Assembly: GCA_029215795.1 (NCBI GenBank) | Contig: JARDYH010000002.1 | Location: forward strand, 271,630,310-271,694,309 | DNA length: 64,000 nucleotides | Reading direction: 5' to 3' | Origin: Anniella stebbinsi | Taxonomy: Eukaryota; Chordata; Lepidosauria; Squamata; Anniellidae | Shown: positions 1 to 12,100 of the stretch, piece by piece | Position numbering within the stretch: the stretch's first letter is position 1 | How the letters are laid out: each line of letters begins with the position of its first letter | Notes under the pieces: generated by a model | The model's database searches: none | Told to the model about the DNA's origin: nothing | Seen by the model: only the letters and a program-made list of their open reading frames with translations | Translations under genes and position numbers: made by a program

Positions 1-452
1 GGACTGCATCCATGGCTTTTAAGCTATTGGCTACCGATTAGAATCTGTACAGGTCACTCCTAAATTGCCCTAGCTTTCTCAGCTTTTACAAGATGAAAAG
101 CTGAATTGAGTTTTGATCCTTATGTGCATATTTTTTAACATTGCAAACACTCCCTTTCCTTAGAGAAACAGGTATGTGTTTTCAGCGTGACTTTCAGATT
201 CAGAATATCCTGCTGACTTTATGCCTAATTTATAAATACTGTAATAATGTGTAATCCTAGCCTGACTGCGTAGCTTACTATTGAACATTAACCTTCGTGA
301 AAAATTTAGGCACAACTGCTTTCATTTAAACATAGAGAAACTTCGGGGTTATCTGTGTCATCTTTCAAAATTCTTTAATGTATGCATCGTTCTCTGTTCA
401 GTCATAATGAAGCAGATAGGGATAATCCTTCCTAGTGGGAAGACTGACTATC

Positions 453-517
<65 letters not shown>
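453..517. repeat. Compound microsatellite (CT)n(CA)n
   Basis: About 28 bases of CT repeat run directly into about 37 bases of CA repeat. It lies in the FAM149B1 intron upstream of the first visible exon. Bases 1-837 otherwise show no exon I can support. Confidence 0.97.
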
Positions 518-521
<4 letters not shown>

Positions 522-837
522 GTTCATTCCCTAAGCCCACTGCTCTTTGAGTGGAAGCATGTTAGAACATTACATCCTTTTTATCGTGATTTTCAGTTAT
601 TTGAGATCTGGTAACAATGCAGAGGAGGATGGGGATATGGAAAATGCACAGACTTCCTGTTTCCTCATAATCTCCTGGAGTGCTGCCTCTACTCATGCGA
701 AGGTGTGGGGAGAGAAGAACCAGGGTTCTGTTCAACTGTAACGAGCTCCCTTCTTGCATGGGGAAAGACAATGCCCTTTCAGTATTTTCATATTGCAACA
801 TCCTGACCTAGTATAACAATTGTATTTGGTTTTTTAG

Positions 838-3592
838 CCAGACTCACAGTACCGTCGTTCTTGCACCATTATTGATTATGCCAATCAACCACGAAACAGT
901 AAAGGATCTGCAGGCATAGGTAGGTTCAGAATTGAACACATATTGCTTTAAATGACTTTTGTACATTAAGCCAACTAATTTACAACAGTTTTAATAATGA
1001 ATTCTTTATTACTCTACAGATTCTTTTAACGTAGGAGTGATGGGAGTCAGTTTAGGAATATCTAGTTCTTCCTACATTAATTCTTTCCACCATCAGCCTC
1101 TTGGTCACTTTCTTAATGAGGATGAGGAGGACAAAGAAGATCATCCTCCACTGGGTAAGAAGTAAGAGGCAACTGATTTGGAAAAGTATGTCATTCATTT
1201 GGTTGTATCTCATAAATATTGAGCATCCTTTCTGAAATGTAGTTGGTCATTTTGTCAAATGTTTAGTTTTTAGTCTGGAATTGCATTTGTAGTTTCTATT
1301 GCTGTCATTTTTACTGTTCAGCATACACATCAGTGTTTGTTCCAACTGTATTTATTCATTCTTTCAATTTGGCTGAAGTTTGTCACAGATAAATCCTATC
1401 CCACAAACTTTGCTGGATTGGGCCCACAGGGATGCACCAAGCAGTGTTTTCCTGAGGGCTTGTTTTTCAGCATCTCTTCCCTCAGATGCCTTAGATTGCT
1501 TTTAAATTCAGCGGAGTTTATAAAAGCAATTTAGTGCTGTTGAAAACGTAAAGTGTTTGCATGCCATTTTTTTTTTGGTTTTTTCCCCCTGCAGCTGTCA
1601 TGACAAAGCTTCAAACTGGTTTTTAAATTTGAGGGAGTTTAAAAAGCAATTCTAGAGGTTCAGCATGGGGGGATGTGCTAGAAGGACAACACTGTGAAGA
1701 CAAGCAGATGATGACACATCTGTACAACTGAATCATCTATCTTTTTGGTATCCTGTGGCAATGCGGAATTCAACCCAGAATTTTGAATTCTGAGAATAAC
1801 CAACTTCATTTAAAAAACACACCTCTGATTGTTGATGAAAGTAAATACTCAAACCAGAAAGAAGCTGAACAGAGCTCCAACTGGTATGGGGACACTGTTT
1901 TGTGTGTTCCATGTACATCTCTCTGATTTTTCTGCCCCAAGTCCACACATAATCCCTCCCCTCACATGTCACCCTACAAATGAATGCCAGCCAGCAATGC
2001 CCCTTTCGGACAAGATTCCCCTTTTGGTGGATGTATGAACATCCCAAGACCTTACTGAGATGAAGGGCATGACAGGTCAGTAAGGAGGGGCATAACCAGT
2101 CAGCATGTTCCTGCTCTTTATGTGTTGGGTGGAATCGTGAGAGGGTTGTGTGCACCATCCCCATGAGAAATAAAAAGTCAACAAAACAACGTTGAAAACA
2201 AACCATACTGTAACAGAGGTTTGGACATCTCATAGGTGGGGAAAATCTGTAGCTGTGTTTAAATACATGAGCCCTGCAGGACCTCCAAAGTAGCTTGCAA
2301 GATAAAAAAAATCCATATGCAAAAGAGATTAAGATCTGGAATAAAATCAGACAACAATCAAACGGCTAATATAAGCCAACAACCACTGCAGCCTGCTAAT
2401 ATTGCCAGGTGTCTTGATCATTCTCCTAAAAGTGAAACGAGAATGGGACAGGAGGGCATTCCACAAGGAGAGCATCAATACTGGAAAAATCCTTCTCTGT
2501 GTAGGGTGCAAGTCAGGTGAGCATCCAAGATGAACACCAAAAGAGAGAATAGTCTCAGGATGCTATAAACAAATTTATTGTTGAAAAGTCCGGCTTGTTT
2601 TGGCCTCTTGCTTTTTATTAGTCCTTCTTCAAGGGGTTGTAACAATGTCTGCAGAAAATATTTACAACAGTTTGTCTTGTGCTAGTGTTTATAACACAAG
2701 ACAATCTGTTGTAAATAATTTCTGCAAACTTTGTTATAACCCCTTAAAGGCCTAATAAAAATAAGAGGCTGAAACACGTCAGGCTTTTCACCAATAAATT
2801 TCTTTATAGCATCCTGAGATTATTCTTTTTTGTGTCCTCCTTATTGTAGTCATCAGCTTATGTTCAGATGACTGTGGTACCTGGAGGAAGGCTTCTAATA
2901 CAAAGAGTTTCATACAGGAGAAAGATCCCACAGGTATCACAGAACCGTCATATTTGAAGCTAATCTTATTCATGCTTGATTTGCAAGCATAATTCATTGT
3001 AGTTTCAATTCTTGACAAAACATACCATTTACTAGGAGTGATTTTCACATAAAGTTTAGGATTACATTTCTGGGAAAGATGTTTATATCAACCCCCCTTT
3101 TTTTTTTAAGGAGTGTTGGAAAGATTCTATTATTTGGTACCTGTTCTAAATCTTGCATCCCTTGAAACCTGAGGTTCAAGTCCCTTCTATGGTCAAGGGA
3201 GTCTTCAGGTCCATACTTCTTCAGTCCTACATACTAAATATACACTAATGTAACAGTGTGTTTCTTATTTGCGCATCCATATTTTTGGCCTGATTAAATA
3301 CTAAAGACACCAGACAGCATCATTAATTACAATTTCTAGTTTGAAGTTGAGACAGGGCTTCGTGCCTTTTCAGATAACTATGTGGAAAAGACTTTCCACA
3401 GTTAAAGCTTCTTCTATCACTGCACTTGCTAAAATTTACACTTCTGTAAAACTGTTTTGAGAGCATAGATGTCCTGTCTTGTATTTAATCTGGAAACATT
3501 GACCAAATTGCCTCTTATTTTTAAAGTTTTGATCTTGCAGGCTCAGAGCAATGTTAATTCCCTTCTTTCACTGAAGTGTATATAGTTAGCAA

Positions 3593-3623
<31 letters not shown>

Positions 3624-4860
3624 CTTCTTCTTCTTCTTCTTCTTCTTCTTCTTCTCCACTTTTTAACTCACTAGTGGCCTTGAAAGGCAGCTTATTACAT
3701 ACCTCTTCCGGCAGATTCTTTTGCTGTAGCTGGCTACTGAATATGTTCTCAGTATATTAAAAAGTGTAATTAGTTAATTGACCTGGAAGATGATTCAATT
3801 CCTTACCATTTCCTTACCTCCCCGCATGCAGGATTCCCTAACTACTAACCGTCTAAATTTTCCCTCTTGCACATGTACAAACTTGAATGTGCACATTGCC
3901 AGGTTTGGGACACCCACTGGGTTGTGCCTTTAATTTTATCCCTGTCTTAAGGCTATATAGTTGAATAAGATAATAAACTAACTTGCTTCAAATGTAGAAC
4001 CTATAATCCATCACTTGAGAAATTAATTCCAAGGTTTCTAGTACTGCACATAATTTCATAGTACTGTGTTTAAAAAGAGAGTATTCAGTTAAACCATACA
4101 ACTTTTTGTTAAAAGTATACCGTTGTTTTGAATTAAAAATCATGGGATTTGTTTTGGTTTGTAAGTTAATTTGAAATTGGATAGAAACATTTAGTACCCA
4201 ACATTTCTTGTAAAGCTTCTGAAGTTTCAGAAGTATTTGTTAATTTTTAATAACAGGAAGAAAACTGCAATTGCATCTTAATTCTTGAAGACTGGTACCT
4301 CCATTGCAGGAGCAGAATGGCTGCTTCTCCCTTGGTCACTTCTACACCACTTTTGTAATGTCCCAGTTATATAGGAGAGAGTGATGATGTGGTTATTTCC
4401 TATGCCAGTGTCGCCATACTGACACAGGATGCAACTACTGGCAGTGGCCCCTCCACATGATCACAATTTTGTATAGTTAGCAGAGTAGCGTGGGAGATGA
4501 CTCCTTGAAAGCAGCAACTATACCTTTCAAGGAAACATATAAATTGATCCTGAGAGCAAATCCAAACTTACAGAGGCTGAAGTGGCACAACCCTTTCACC
4601 TGCTTGGGCTCAGAATGCACCCCATCAAAATGTTCTACTTCTGTGCCTTGAGCACGTGCACTTTCAAATCGTTCTCAACAGGTTTATTGTGGCATGACTT
4701 TTTGTAGGTAACGATTAACATGACCACAGGCATGAAATAGACTCTGAGTAGGACAGTTGCTTTCAAAACCTAATCTGGTTTTTGCTTAGTAGGTCTTCAG
4801 TTACATGGTTCTGTGAGAACTCACAGCCGAGGTGGATCAAGAAGCAAACAGGGACTGTAG
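838..4860 (+). CDS. FAM149B1: FAM149B1, last three coding exons (partial gene)
   Basis: Three exons join in phase: 838-919, 1020-1154 and 4793-4860 (stop TAG 4858-4860). Splice sites are seen directly: acceptor TTTTTTAG before 838, donor G|GTAGGT after 919, acceptor CTACAG before 1020, donor G|GTAAGA after 1154, acceptor TTAGTAG before 4793. Each junction splits a glycine or aspartate codon and keeps one frame. The encoded tail is Ser- and Tyr-rich, includes an acidic run NEDEEDKED and ends in a basic SRSKQGL. The donor at 1155 overlaps an apparent in-frame stop (GKK then TAA), so reading through 1154 would be wrong. The name is from recollection of the C-terminal style plus context: in human, FAM149B1 converges on DNAJC9, as here. 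The human protein is tied to primary cilia (Joubert-type disease); no catalytic domain is visible in this part. Upstream exons lie left of the window. The exon calls are stronger than the name. Confidence 0.75.
2535..2837. repeat. Long palindromic element (fold-back/MITE-like), about 300 bp
   Basis: Two arms of about 130 bp are imperfect reverse complements, meeting around 2680-2695. The outer ends read CTCAGGATGCTATAAA on the left and TTTATAGCATCCTGAG on the right. It sits in the last FAM149B1 intron. No coding capacity is seen; a non-autonomous DNA transposon relic is the likely identity. Confidence 0.8.
3594..3655. repeat. (TTC)n triplet repeat, about 20 units
   Basis: An almost pure CTT/TTC run of 62 bases in the last FAM149B1 intron (1155-4792). 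The rest of that intron holds the palindrome at 2535-2837 and nothing else I recognise as a gene. Confidence 0.97.
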
Positions 4861-5960
4861 CATGTTATGAGAAAGAGCCATCCATCTCCAAGATGAGGAG
4901 AGAATCTACAGAAACTTTTAAAATCAGTATTCAACTGTAGCAATATCAAACCAGTTTACAGAAGAACTTTAAGCCTTTCTTTACAAAGAGTCTTATTTTT
5001 GTATAAAATACAACTGCCAAATACTACACGGTTGTATTAGAATTTTGTTCCTCTAGATCAGCTATGCTATTCTATGGGACTCTGGAAGCTTGTGTACTAG
5101 AAACCTACTCACCTCAGGTATCCCGTTGCTTATACATTCCGTTACAAATAATGCTTGGCTTAAGATCCTGATTCCTGTAGCAGTAATAATGTTGCAACTC
5201 TAGTTGACTTGCCAGTTGATATTTAACAGCAAAATACTTATTTGCATTACATTATATTATTGCTTGGATGAACTTCTAGTAGTTCCTCTAATTGTATAAA
5301 AAGTTAAAGGTTGTCAGTACCAACTGTTCACATATTTGGGGAAAACTGCAGAAGCTGATGTCTGAAAGGTAGCCAAGATTAAAAGCTTACAGTGTACTTA
5401 AAGTTGCTAATGTATTTAAATGTAGCGTACCATCATTCCGAACTTAAATCCATACCTCTTCACCCATTGACGTGGCTAAGATTACAAGAAACTGAAGCAA
5501 TTGTGTATATTACAACTGTACTTTCAGTACTTATTTACCCTTGTTTATGCAAAGCAAGAAGTTTCATCAAAACCTATGAGCAACTGTATCTGTGCCGCAG
5601 TCAGGTTCATAGTTCTGTGATTCTTTTATTGGGGAGATAGAGAACACTTTCTACGTTTTGTAGGAGACATGCCTGGTGAGGTATGTTAACTTAGAAATAG
5701 AAAAAACAGCTTCCACTGAATGTTGCATTTAATGTCTGCTCTAACTTTAATATAACTTAACAAAGATTAGTTCTAGGTCTTACTAGTCAAAGTAAGTGCC
5801 AGACTGCAAATGTATGAAGATATGTAATTTAAAGATAGCTTTGTATTATATTCTAGATACCATTTGAAAGTTGTAAAAGCTAGGATGGGAACATGCTCTT
5901 ATTAAATTGTAAAATGGAATTAACTTTTATATGCAAATAAAAAAATATTTTCTAAACTGC
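4861..5960 (+). other. FAM149B1: FAM149B1 3' UTR
   Basis: AT-rich sequence following the stop codon at 4860, free of recognisable transposons, running to a canonical AATAAA at 5936-5941. The extent is inferred from the first good poly(A) signal; no transcript evidence is available. Confidence 0.5.
5936..5941 (+). terminator. Poly(A) signal AATAAA, probable FAM149B1 3' end
   Basis: A canonical AATAAA lies about 1.08 kb after the stop codon, in an AT-rich run with repeat relics starting just downstream. Confidence 0.45.
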
Positions 5961-6059
5961 ATTGCATTTGATTAAATATCAAGTCTAGGGCCTGGCTCCT
6001 AGTTTTAGGAATGGTGGTACCTTGAAACTAGTGTTTATTGCATTAATTTTATTAACATC

Positions 6060-7215
6060 CTGCCTTTTCTCCAAGAAGCTCAAAGGACAAGTCAGGCCAA
6101 CCATGTTCTCCTTAGCTTAGACCCATGTCTGTTGTGGCTTATAGAAGCTGCCAGGGGGTGGAGGGGTGCAGGTTGTTAATGCCTTCTTAAAAGAAGTCCA
6201 TGTTCCAGCTTCTCTAAAGGAGGCTGGAATAAGACCTTTACTGAAGAAGCCTTCACTGGTTCCTACAAACCGTGATAATTAGCAGCCAGTTTTGAATCTC
6301 CATTTTTTGAGTAAGGTCTTGGAGAGGGTGGGTCCTCACAATTCCAGGTCCTTTTGGATGAAACTGAATTATGAAACAAAAATAGCCTTGGGTAATGACT
6401 AATGCTGGGAGGGAGTTGGGGAATGTGTTCCTGTTGTTTCTGCTGGACCTCTCAAAGGTACTCAGTACATTCAGTCATTCATGATCATGATATATTTCTG
6501 GGATGTATAGCTGATAAGTGATTTGGAGGCACTGTTGTGGTGCTTTTATTCCTATTTGGGTGAGTGTTCTTACAAGGTAATTGTCCTATTAGCCAATGGA
6601 TTTCTTTTGCCCAGCTTCAGTTGGTGCCCCAGTTTAGATGATTCTGGCTACAATGACCCATGCTTAATTATTTAGATTACTGTAATGTGCTCTACATGGG
6701 GCTGCCCTTGAAGACTGAAAAATTCAGCTAGTGCTAATGTGCTGGCTACACCTTTGTCTTCTGTGTTTTATAGACCATATAACATTGGTATTGAAACAGC
6801 TGCACTGGCTTGCAACTTGTTTCTGAGCTCAATTCAATGTGTTGGATTTTTATCTGAATAGCTTAAAGGCAGGATATCTGAAAGACAACCTTCTCCCATA
6901 TGAACCTGCCCCAAATTTGTGCTAGTCATTTGAGGCCTTATGTGTCCCACTTCTTAGAAAGTTGAGATTGCTGGTCACTTGTAACAGGGCCTTTTGTGTA
7001 GTAACACCCCAGTTGTGGAACCAGGGATATTAGACAAGCTGCCTCCTTAAGTGTTCTTTATGGAGCTGGTGAAGATTATATTGTTAATGCTGCTGTTTTT
7101 ATCATTAATCCCCAGTTTTAAAATACTTCGTATTTTAATTTTTTATTTCTACTGTACATCACCTTGAGCACTCATTGAGAGGTGAACCAAAAATGCTCTA
7201 AATAAACATGGTAGT
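6060..7215 (+). mobile_element. L2/CR1-clade LINE relic (RT to 3' end)
   Basis: The sequence around 6255-6340 decays from the RT segment typical of reptile L2/CR1 elements (AATTAGCAGCCAGTTTTGAA followed by a GTCTTGGAGAGGGTGGG stretch). A later part resembles the 3' section that encodes the end of the RT ORF and the tail (for example the GCTGCACTGGCTTGCAACTT stretch). Frames are broken throughout. Family assignment is by recollection of the consensus style. Confidence 0.7.
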
Positions 7216-7234
7216 GCACTACATGGTTCCTCCC

Positions 7235-7385
7235 AGTCCCATTTTATCCTCACAACAATCCTGCAAAGTAGGTTAGGCTGAGAATGTCTACCCAAAGGTC
7301 ACCTAGTGAACTTTTGGACAAATTGGGGATTTGAACCTGGGGCTGCAATGCCCTAGTCCTACGCTAACTTACATACTTATTGGCT
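7235..7385 (-). mobile_element. MIR-like CORE-SINE fragment
   Basis: The run CATTTTATCCTCACAACAAT, then AAAGTAGGTTAGGCTGAGA, then AAGGTCACCTAGTGA and GGGGATTTGAACCTGG matches the reverse complement of the MIR/CORE-SINE body, including the tRNA-like B-box GATTTGAACC. It is old and unlikely to be transcribed. Confidence 0.65.
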
Positions 7386-7587
7386 TTCACTAGTATTAAG
7401 TTGGTATGCATGTTGATTATTATATCCATGACTGGCACACTATCAGGCCCCTAAGTCACTATCTATGTCTCTCCAATAACTACATCAGTATTGTCCTGTT
7501 GGCTGGGGGTGGGAGCATTTACAGGATTGTTCCATCTTTCAGCATTATTCCTCCAAGGCAATAAGGAGGCAGGGCCAACTTACTAGT

Positions 7588-7990
7588 TGACTAAGAACAT
7601 AAGAGCCTTGCTGGATCAGGCCAAAGACCTGTCTAGCCTAGCATCCTGTTCACAGTGTCCAACCAGATGCCTATCGGAAGCCCACAAGCAGGATATAAGT
7701 GCAAAACCCCCACCCTCCTGCTCATATTCCCCAGCAACTGATATACATAGGCATTCTGTCTGATACTGGTGGGAATATGCCATCATGACCAGTAATCATT
7801 GATTGCCTTATCCTCAATGAATTGTCTAATCCCCTGTAAAGCTGTCCTGAATTCTTTAGTTCATGCTGTCCATGAAGGATGTCTTCCTTTTATCTGTCCT
7901 GAATCTTTCGCAACTCAGTTTCATTGGATTACTCAGAATTATAGTACTGAGAAATGGAGAAAAACATCTCCCTATCCATTTGGCATTGGC
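7588..7990 (+). mobile_element. CR1-type LINE 3' fragment
   Basis: The start AAGAACATAAGAGCCTTGCT, then GGATCAGGCC and CCAACCAGATGCC, is the classic sauropsid CR1 3' region; it continues through the GATGTCTTCCTTTTATCTGT portion. Short open frames here are remnants and not genes. Bases 8000-8960 beyond it hold only anonymous sequence. Confidence 0.75.
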
Positions 7991-8972
7991 AGCTGCACTA
8001 AGGGCTGCTGTCACAAATTCCATTTTTGCTAGAGCCACCTACCTCTAGGCTGAAGAGCTAGCATTGGCAGATTCCACTATGCCTAAGGCAATGAAAGATG
8101 GCCTAAAGGTCTCTCTAGTGCAGCACTCTTTGCAGATTCACTGGATGCTGCATAGCTTTGGTCCCCGAGCTGTGGCTGGCTTACAATAGGGTGGGCAGGT
8201 GGAATACCTACTTATGCCATTGGGAGGTGGACACAAGCTTGGGGAAGCATATTAAGAGTGGTATGCCATGGCCACCCCACTGCTTGCATGTAGCCCACCC
8301 AACAGGATTGTCCAGAACCCCCCACAATTCCCATTGTAAAAATGCCTCTGCAGCATGGGGTGGATTTTCCAAGGAGGCGGCATTATTAATGGAGGGTCAG
8401 CCCTCTGCTCCCCAGAAGCAACACCCTGCACCCTACAGCAATTAGGCTTTTAAAAACAAAAATATAGCAGGGAAAGCCTATTACCTCCTATCAGCTGCTG
8501 ATCAGAGACTTTTCCTGCCTGTAACAAAGGATTGATGCCTGGGGAGGAAGCAGATGGGCCAATAGGGGAACCCCCACAGGTATATCCAGACCTGGGGTAA
8601 TTTTCTCCATATTTAATCTACTGTATCTGTGATAAGCCGACTTAATGTTTTCTAACAGCCTTATGTTCCTCCAGTAAATATTTTTTCGTAACTACTTTTC
8701 AAAATGTGTTTTATTAAGTTTAACAAAAGCCTTGATTTTTTAAATACAAAATTGACAGCATTTGCCATATTTGATGAGTGCCAAGTACTTTAAAAAGTGA
8801 TTACGCATATTCCTGTAGCAAACTTTTCATAAATATAGGATAGCAGTTTTTTAGTCTGACCAAGCTTTTCGTATCAACCATTTCCTCATTGTTTACAGCA
8901 ATCATGCTAGACAACTAGTCCTGCTAAACATCACCTAGATTGCTGCAGCACTTAGAAGAGTTTCATAGCAGC

Positions 8973-8978
8973 TTTATT
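8973..8978 (-). terminator. Poly(A) signal for DNAJC9 (AATAAA on minus strand)
   Basis: TTTATT on the plus strand, about 145 bases beyond the DNAJC9 stop codon on the gene's own strand. A second candidate lies at 8710-8715. Which one is used cannot be told from sequence. Confidence 0.4.
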
Positions 8979-9119
8979 TATACATCTCACTTTTTCTGAA
9001 TGTGTCACCTACTCTATTTCAATTGCAAGGAAATGATGAAAGCATGTTGTTTCTTGGCTGCTTCAAAGTAAGATTAATGTTAATGGAAGAAAAGAAGTTG
9101 GAACATTTATAAAAAACAG

Positions 9120-12100
9120 TCATTTCATTCCTTTCTTGGGTGCTGTTTTCTTTCCTCCTTTTTTGGATTTGTTTCCATACTTTGCTTCCATCTGAGCCAG
9201 AAATCCATCCATTTCTTTTTTCCGATTCTCATTTCTGCTCTGTTAAATGACCAAAAACACGCTGGTTAAATAAATTCCAAATATTTCACTAGCTTCTACT
9301 ACAAAAGGCTTGACATCTATATGAAATGGGTTGGAATGCAAACTTTGTCATGATTTTAATGAGTCTACTGAAACTATGACTAAATCTGGATTTTGACCTT
9401 ATGTACACCCAATATTTTAAACAAAGAATATCTGCAGAATAAACTACAGAAATCAGATTGCTGGTAGTATGAAACTATAAAGGAAGAAATTGCAATTCTT
9501 TCTATGAATTGCTGAAGACATACAATTTGCTTGGCAGTTAACTATAGTGAAGGAATCAGAAGCAAGTCACCAGTGGGACTGCACATTGCCAGTGCCCTTT
9601 GCATGTATATTCCCTGGCACAGCCAATCCCCTGGTTACAGCCCAATTCAGACTCAATCACCATATACATGAAATTAGGTTGGTTTTTCCCCCCAACGTGA
9701 ATTACTTTACGTCTGCTTATACTAAATATAATTTGTTGACATTTCACCCAGTTTAGAGAGACCCCTGCAGAGGTGTCCAACGTCTGCTTTGTACATTATA
9801 TCATCACAAAAAAAATTGTGTCATCTGAAAACCTGTCTTATTCCAGATTGTTTATGAATAAATTATACTGCACTGATCCCAATACAGATCCTTGGGGGAC
9901 CCCATTGCCTTTGGCTATCCTGATATTGAACATTGAGGGTGCAACCCTTTAAGAATGCACATCAGCCTCTGAACTCAGAGGCTGAAGGGCATCCTATGCA
10001 GAGTGATCTTTGCCTTCATGCTCTTCCAGTTCTGCATTTTTGCTAGACAGGTGTTTTTGCCTGTCTAGCTGGGGCTCTGCGGAAAAGGGGAGAAGCAGGT
10101 TGGAGAGACTGGAGGATTCTTTCTTAGCCGGTCTCCCAAGTCCCCTCCCTGCCCTGCCCACAGACCTGACCCCTTTCCCTCTTCCCGAAGATTGCTTTTG
10201 CGAACTTGGAGAGGCAGGCAGTGCAGGTCATTCCATGCTGGATGGGAGGGAGAGGGGAGCTCAGATTCCCGAATCCAAGGCTGGAGTGTTGCCTCTGACC
10301 ATGGATCCAGGAATCCAAACTACCCTATGGCCTCCCAGATGCTTTCTAGGGGCCATAGAATTACTCTCTAAATAAAATGAGTTCTGCGTTGTTGAAAGGA
10401 TTAAATAATTTACAATTAACACACACACCAACACACAAAAGGCAGTGTTATACATAACTTAAGATTTGTATCTTTCTTCAGTCTTACTTGAATTAGTGCT
10501 TTCAAGTCATCTTCCCCTTCGCCAAGACCTAGTTCTTCTCTTGATTGTTCTGCTTCTTTAGCTTCTTGTTCAGCCTGAAACAATAACACAATTGTTGAAA
10601 TAAAATTTAAGTTAGTTTCTTAATCTAATAATTGATTGCGGCAACCAAAAATTTGTAAAAATTTAATGTAAATATTAGAATGTACATGCAATGCAGAAAA
10701 ATACCAGCTGGTCTTTCTTCATTTAGGGTCTTGTAGGAAGATTCCCTAATGTCTAGAACAAATAAATACATCTTTATATATTTACTGATATATTTATGAA
10801 GATTTATTTCTTCTTTTGTTTGTTGTAGTCATTTCTATACCACCCCTTTCAACTAATTCCCACGTAGCTTGAATAGTTAGGGAATCTTGCTAAAGTCCCA
10901 GAGTGAAGAAAGATCAACATATATTTTTCTGAACTGCATGTGGATTCTAATGTTTACATTAAATGATGAGTACACACTTAACGCCATAAATATTAAATAG
11001 ATGAGACTGTAACATAGGATTCTCAGTTTAGACCTAGCAATTATGACAGAGGAATCAAAAATTTTATTCCCACAAAGAAGTTTTGGATTTGGTGGAGTCA
11101 CTCAATGACGTACAAGAAATAAATGAATTATTAAGGGTATATTTATTGTACAGTCTGTGGAAGAAAGGTATGGGAATCCTTAATGAAACCCATCAGGCCT
11201 ACCCTTGGCTTCCTCTAGTTTGAGCCATATTATTCCCCACCTTATAGTTCTAAACTAGTAGTTAAGGGGACCAACATGAAAGCTAAGGGGACTGGGCCCC
11301 CTGTGCAATTGGAATACTAGTTCAACCCCAAAAGGATGTTACATTTGAAAAGACAAAATGAAATATGAAATAAAGGTTATGTGTTAAACTAAACATTCAG
11401 AATTATAATTAAATACAAGTATGATCAATTTTGCCATCTCCAACAAACATACCCTCCTTTTTCTTGCATTTGTCTTTTGCTTAGACTCTTTTGCAAAGGC
11501 TTTATAGGATGGAAGTTCTCCAGCATCAATGGCATGTTGGATAATCTTTCTTATTCTTGGTTCATCTGTATAATCAACACACAGCACAGAATCCATAATT
11601 CTGTCCATATCGCCTTTAAAGTCCTCATACGATGCTTTAATGTCCACCAGCTCTTCTGCAGAATCTTTGTACTTCTTTTCAAAATCTTCAATGTCCTTTA
11701 CACTTATCTAATTGATTTTAAAAAAGTTCAATTCCATGAACAAACAAAAAGCTTATTCGATATATGCACCTACTTTCCATCCTAAGTTCATTGTTATTTA
11801 AAATGTTTAACATGTTAATTTGAATTCATCTATACTGAACGTTTATGGAAGAATAAGAATATAATCTATATACAAAGTTAGGCAGACTAGGAACACAATT
11901 GACACACAGTTTCCATTTTGCTAGGTAAGTACTTAGAATTGATGAGATTTCAGAAAAGTATTTAAGAGCTGTCACTATTTGCCACTACATAAAACCACAA
12001 GGAAGAATAAATAGAACTGCACACTTTTTCTATTGCATTGTACAAGTTTTGAGCAAGTATTGAGCAAAGGATGGATGAAAAGCACTGGACTTCTTTAGCT

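Noticed and set aside
1020..1165. Ending FAM149B1 at the stop codon in 1163-1165 (tail GKK)
   Set aside because: A perfect donor GTAAGA precedes that stop, and exon 4793-4860 joins in phase to give a sensible C-terminus.
1733..2233. 166-codon minus-strand frame
   Set aside because: No ATG-supported start context, no family similarity and it lies inside the FAM149B1 last intron; likely chance.
7799..8048. Short overlapping frames as possible genes
   Set aside because: They sit in a CR1 LINE 3' relic.
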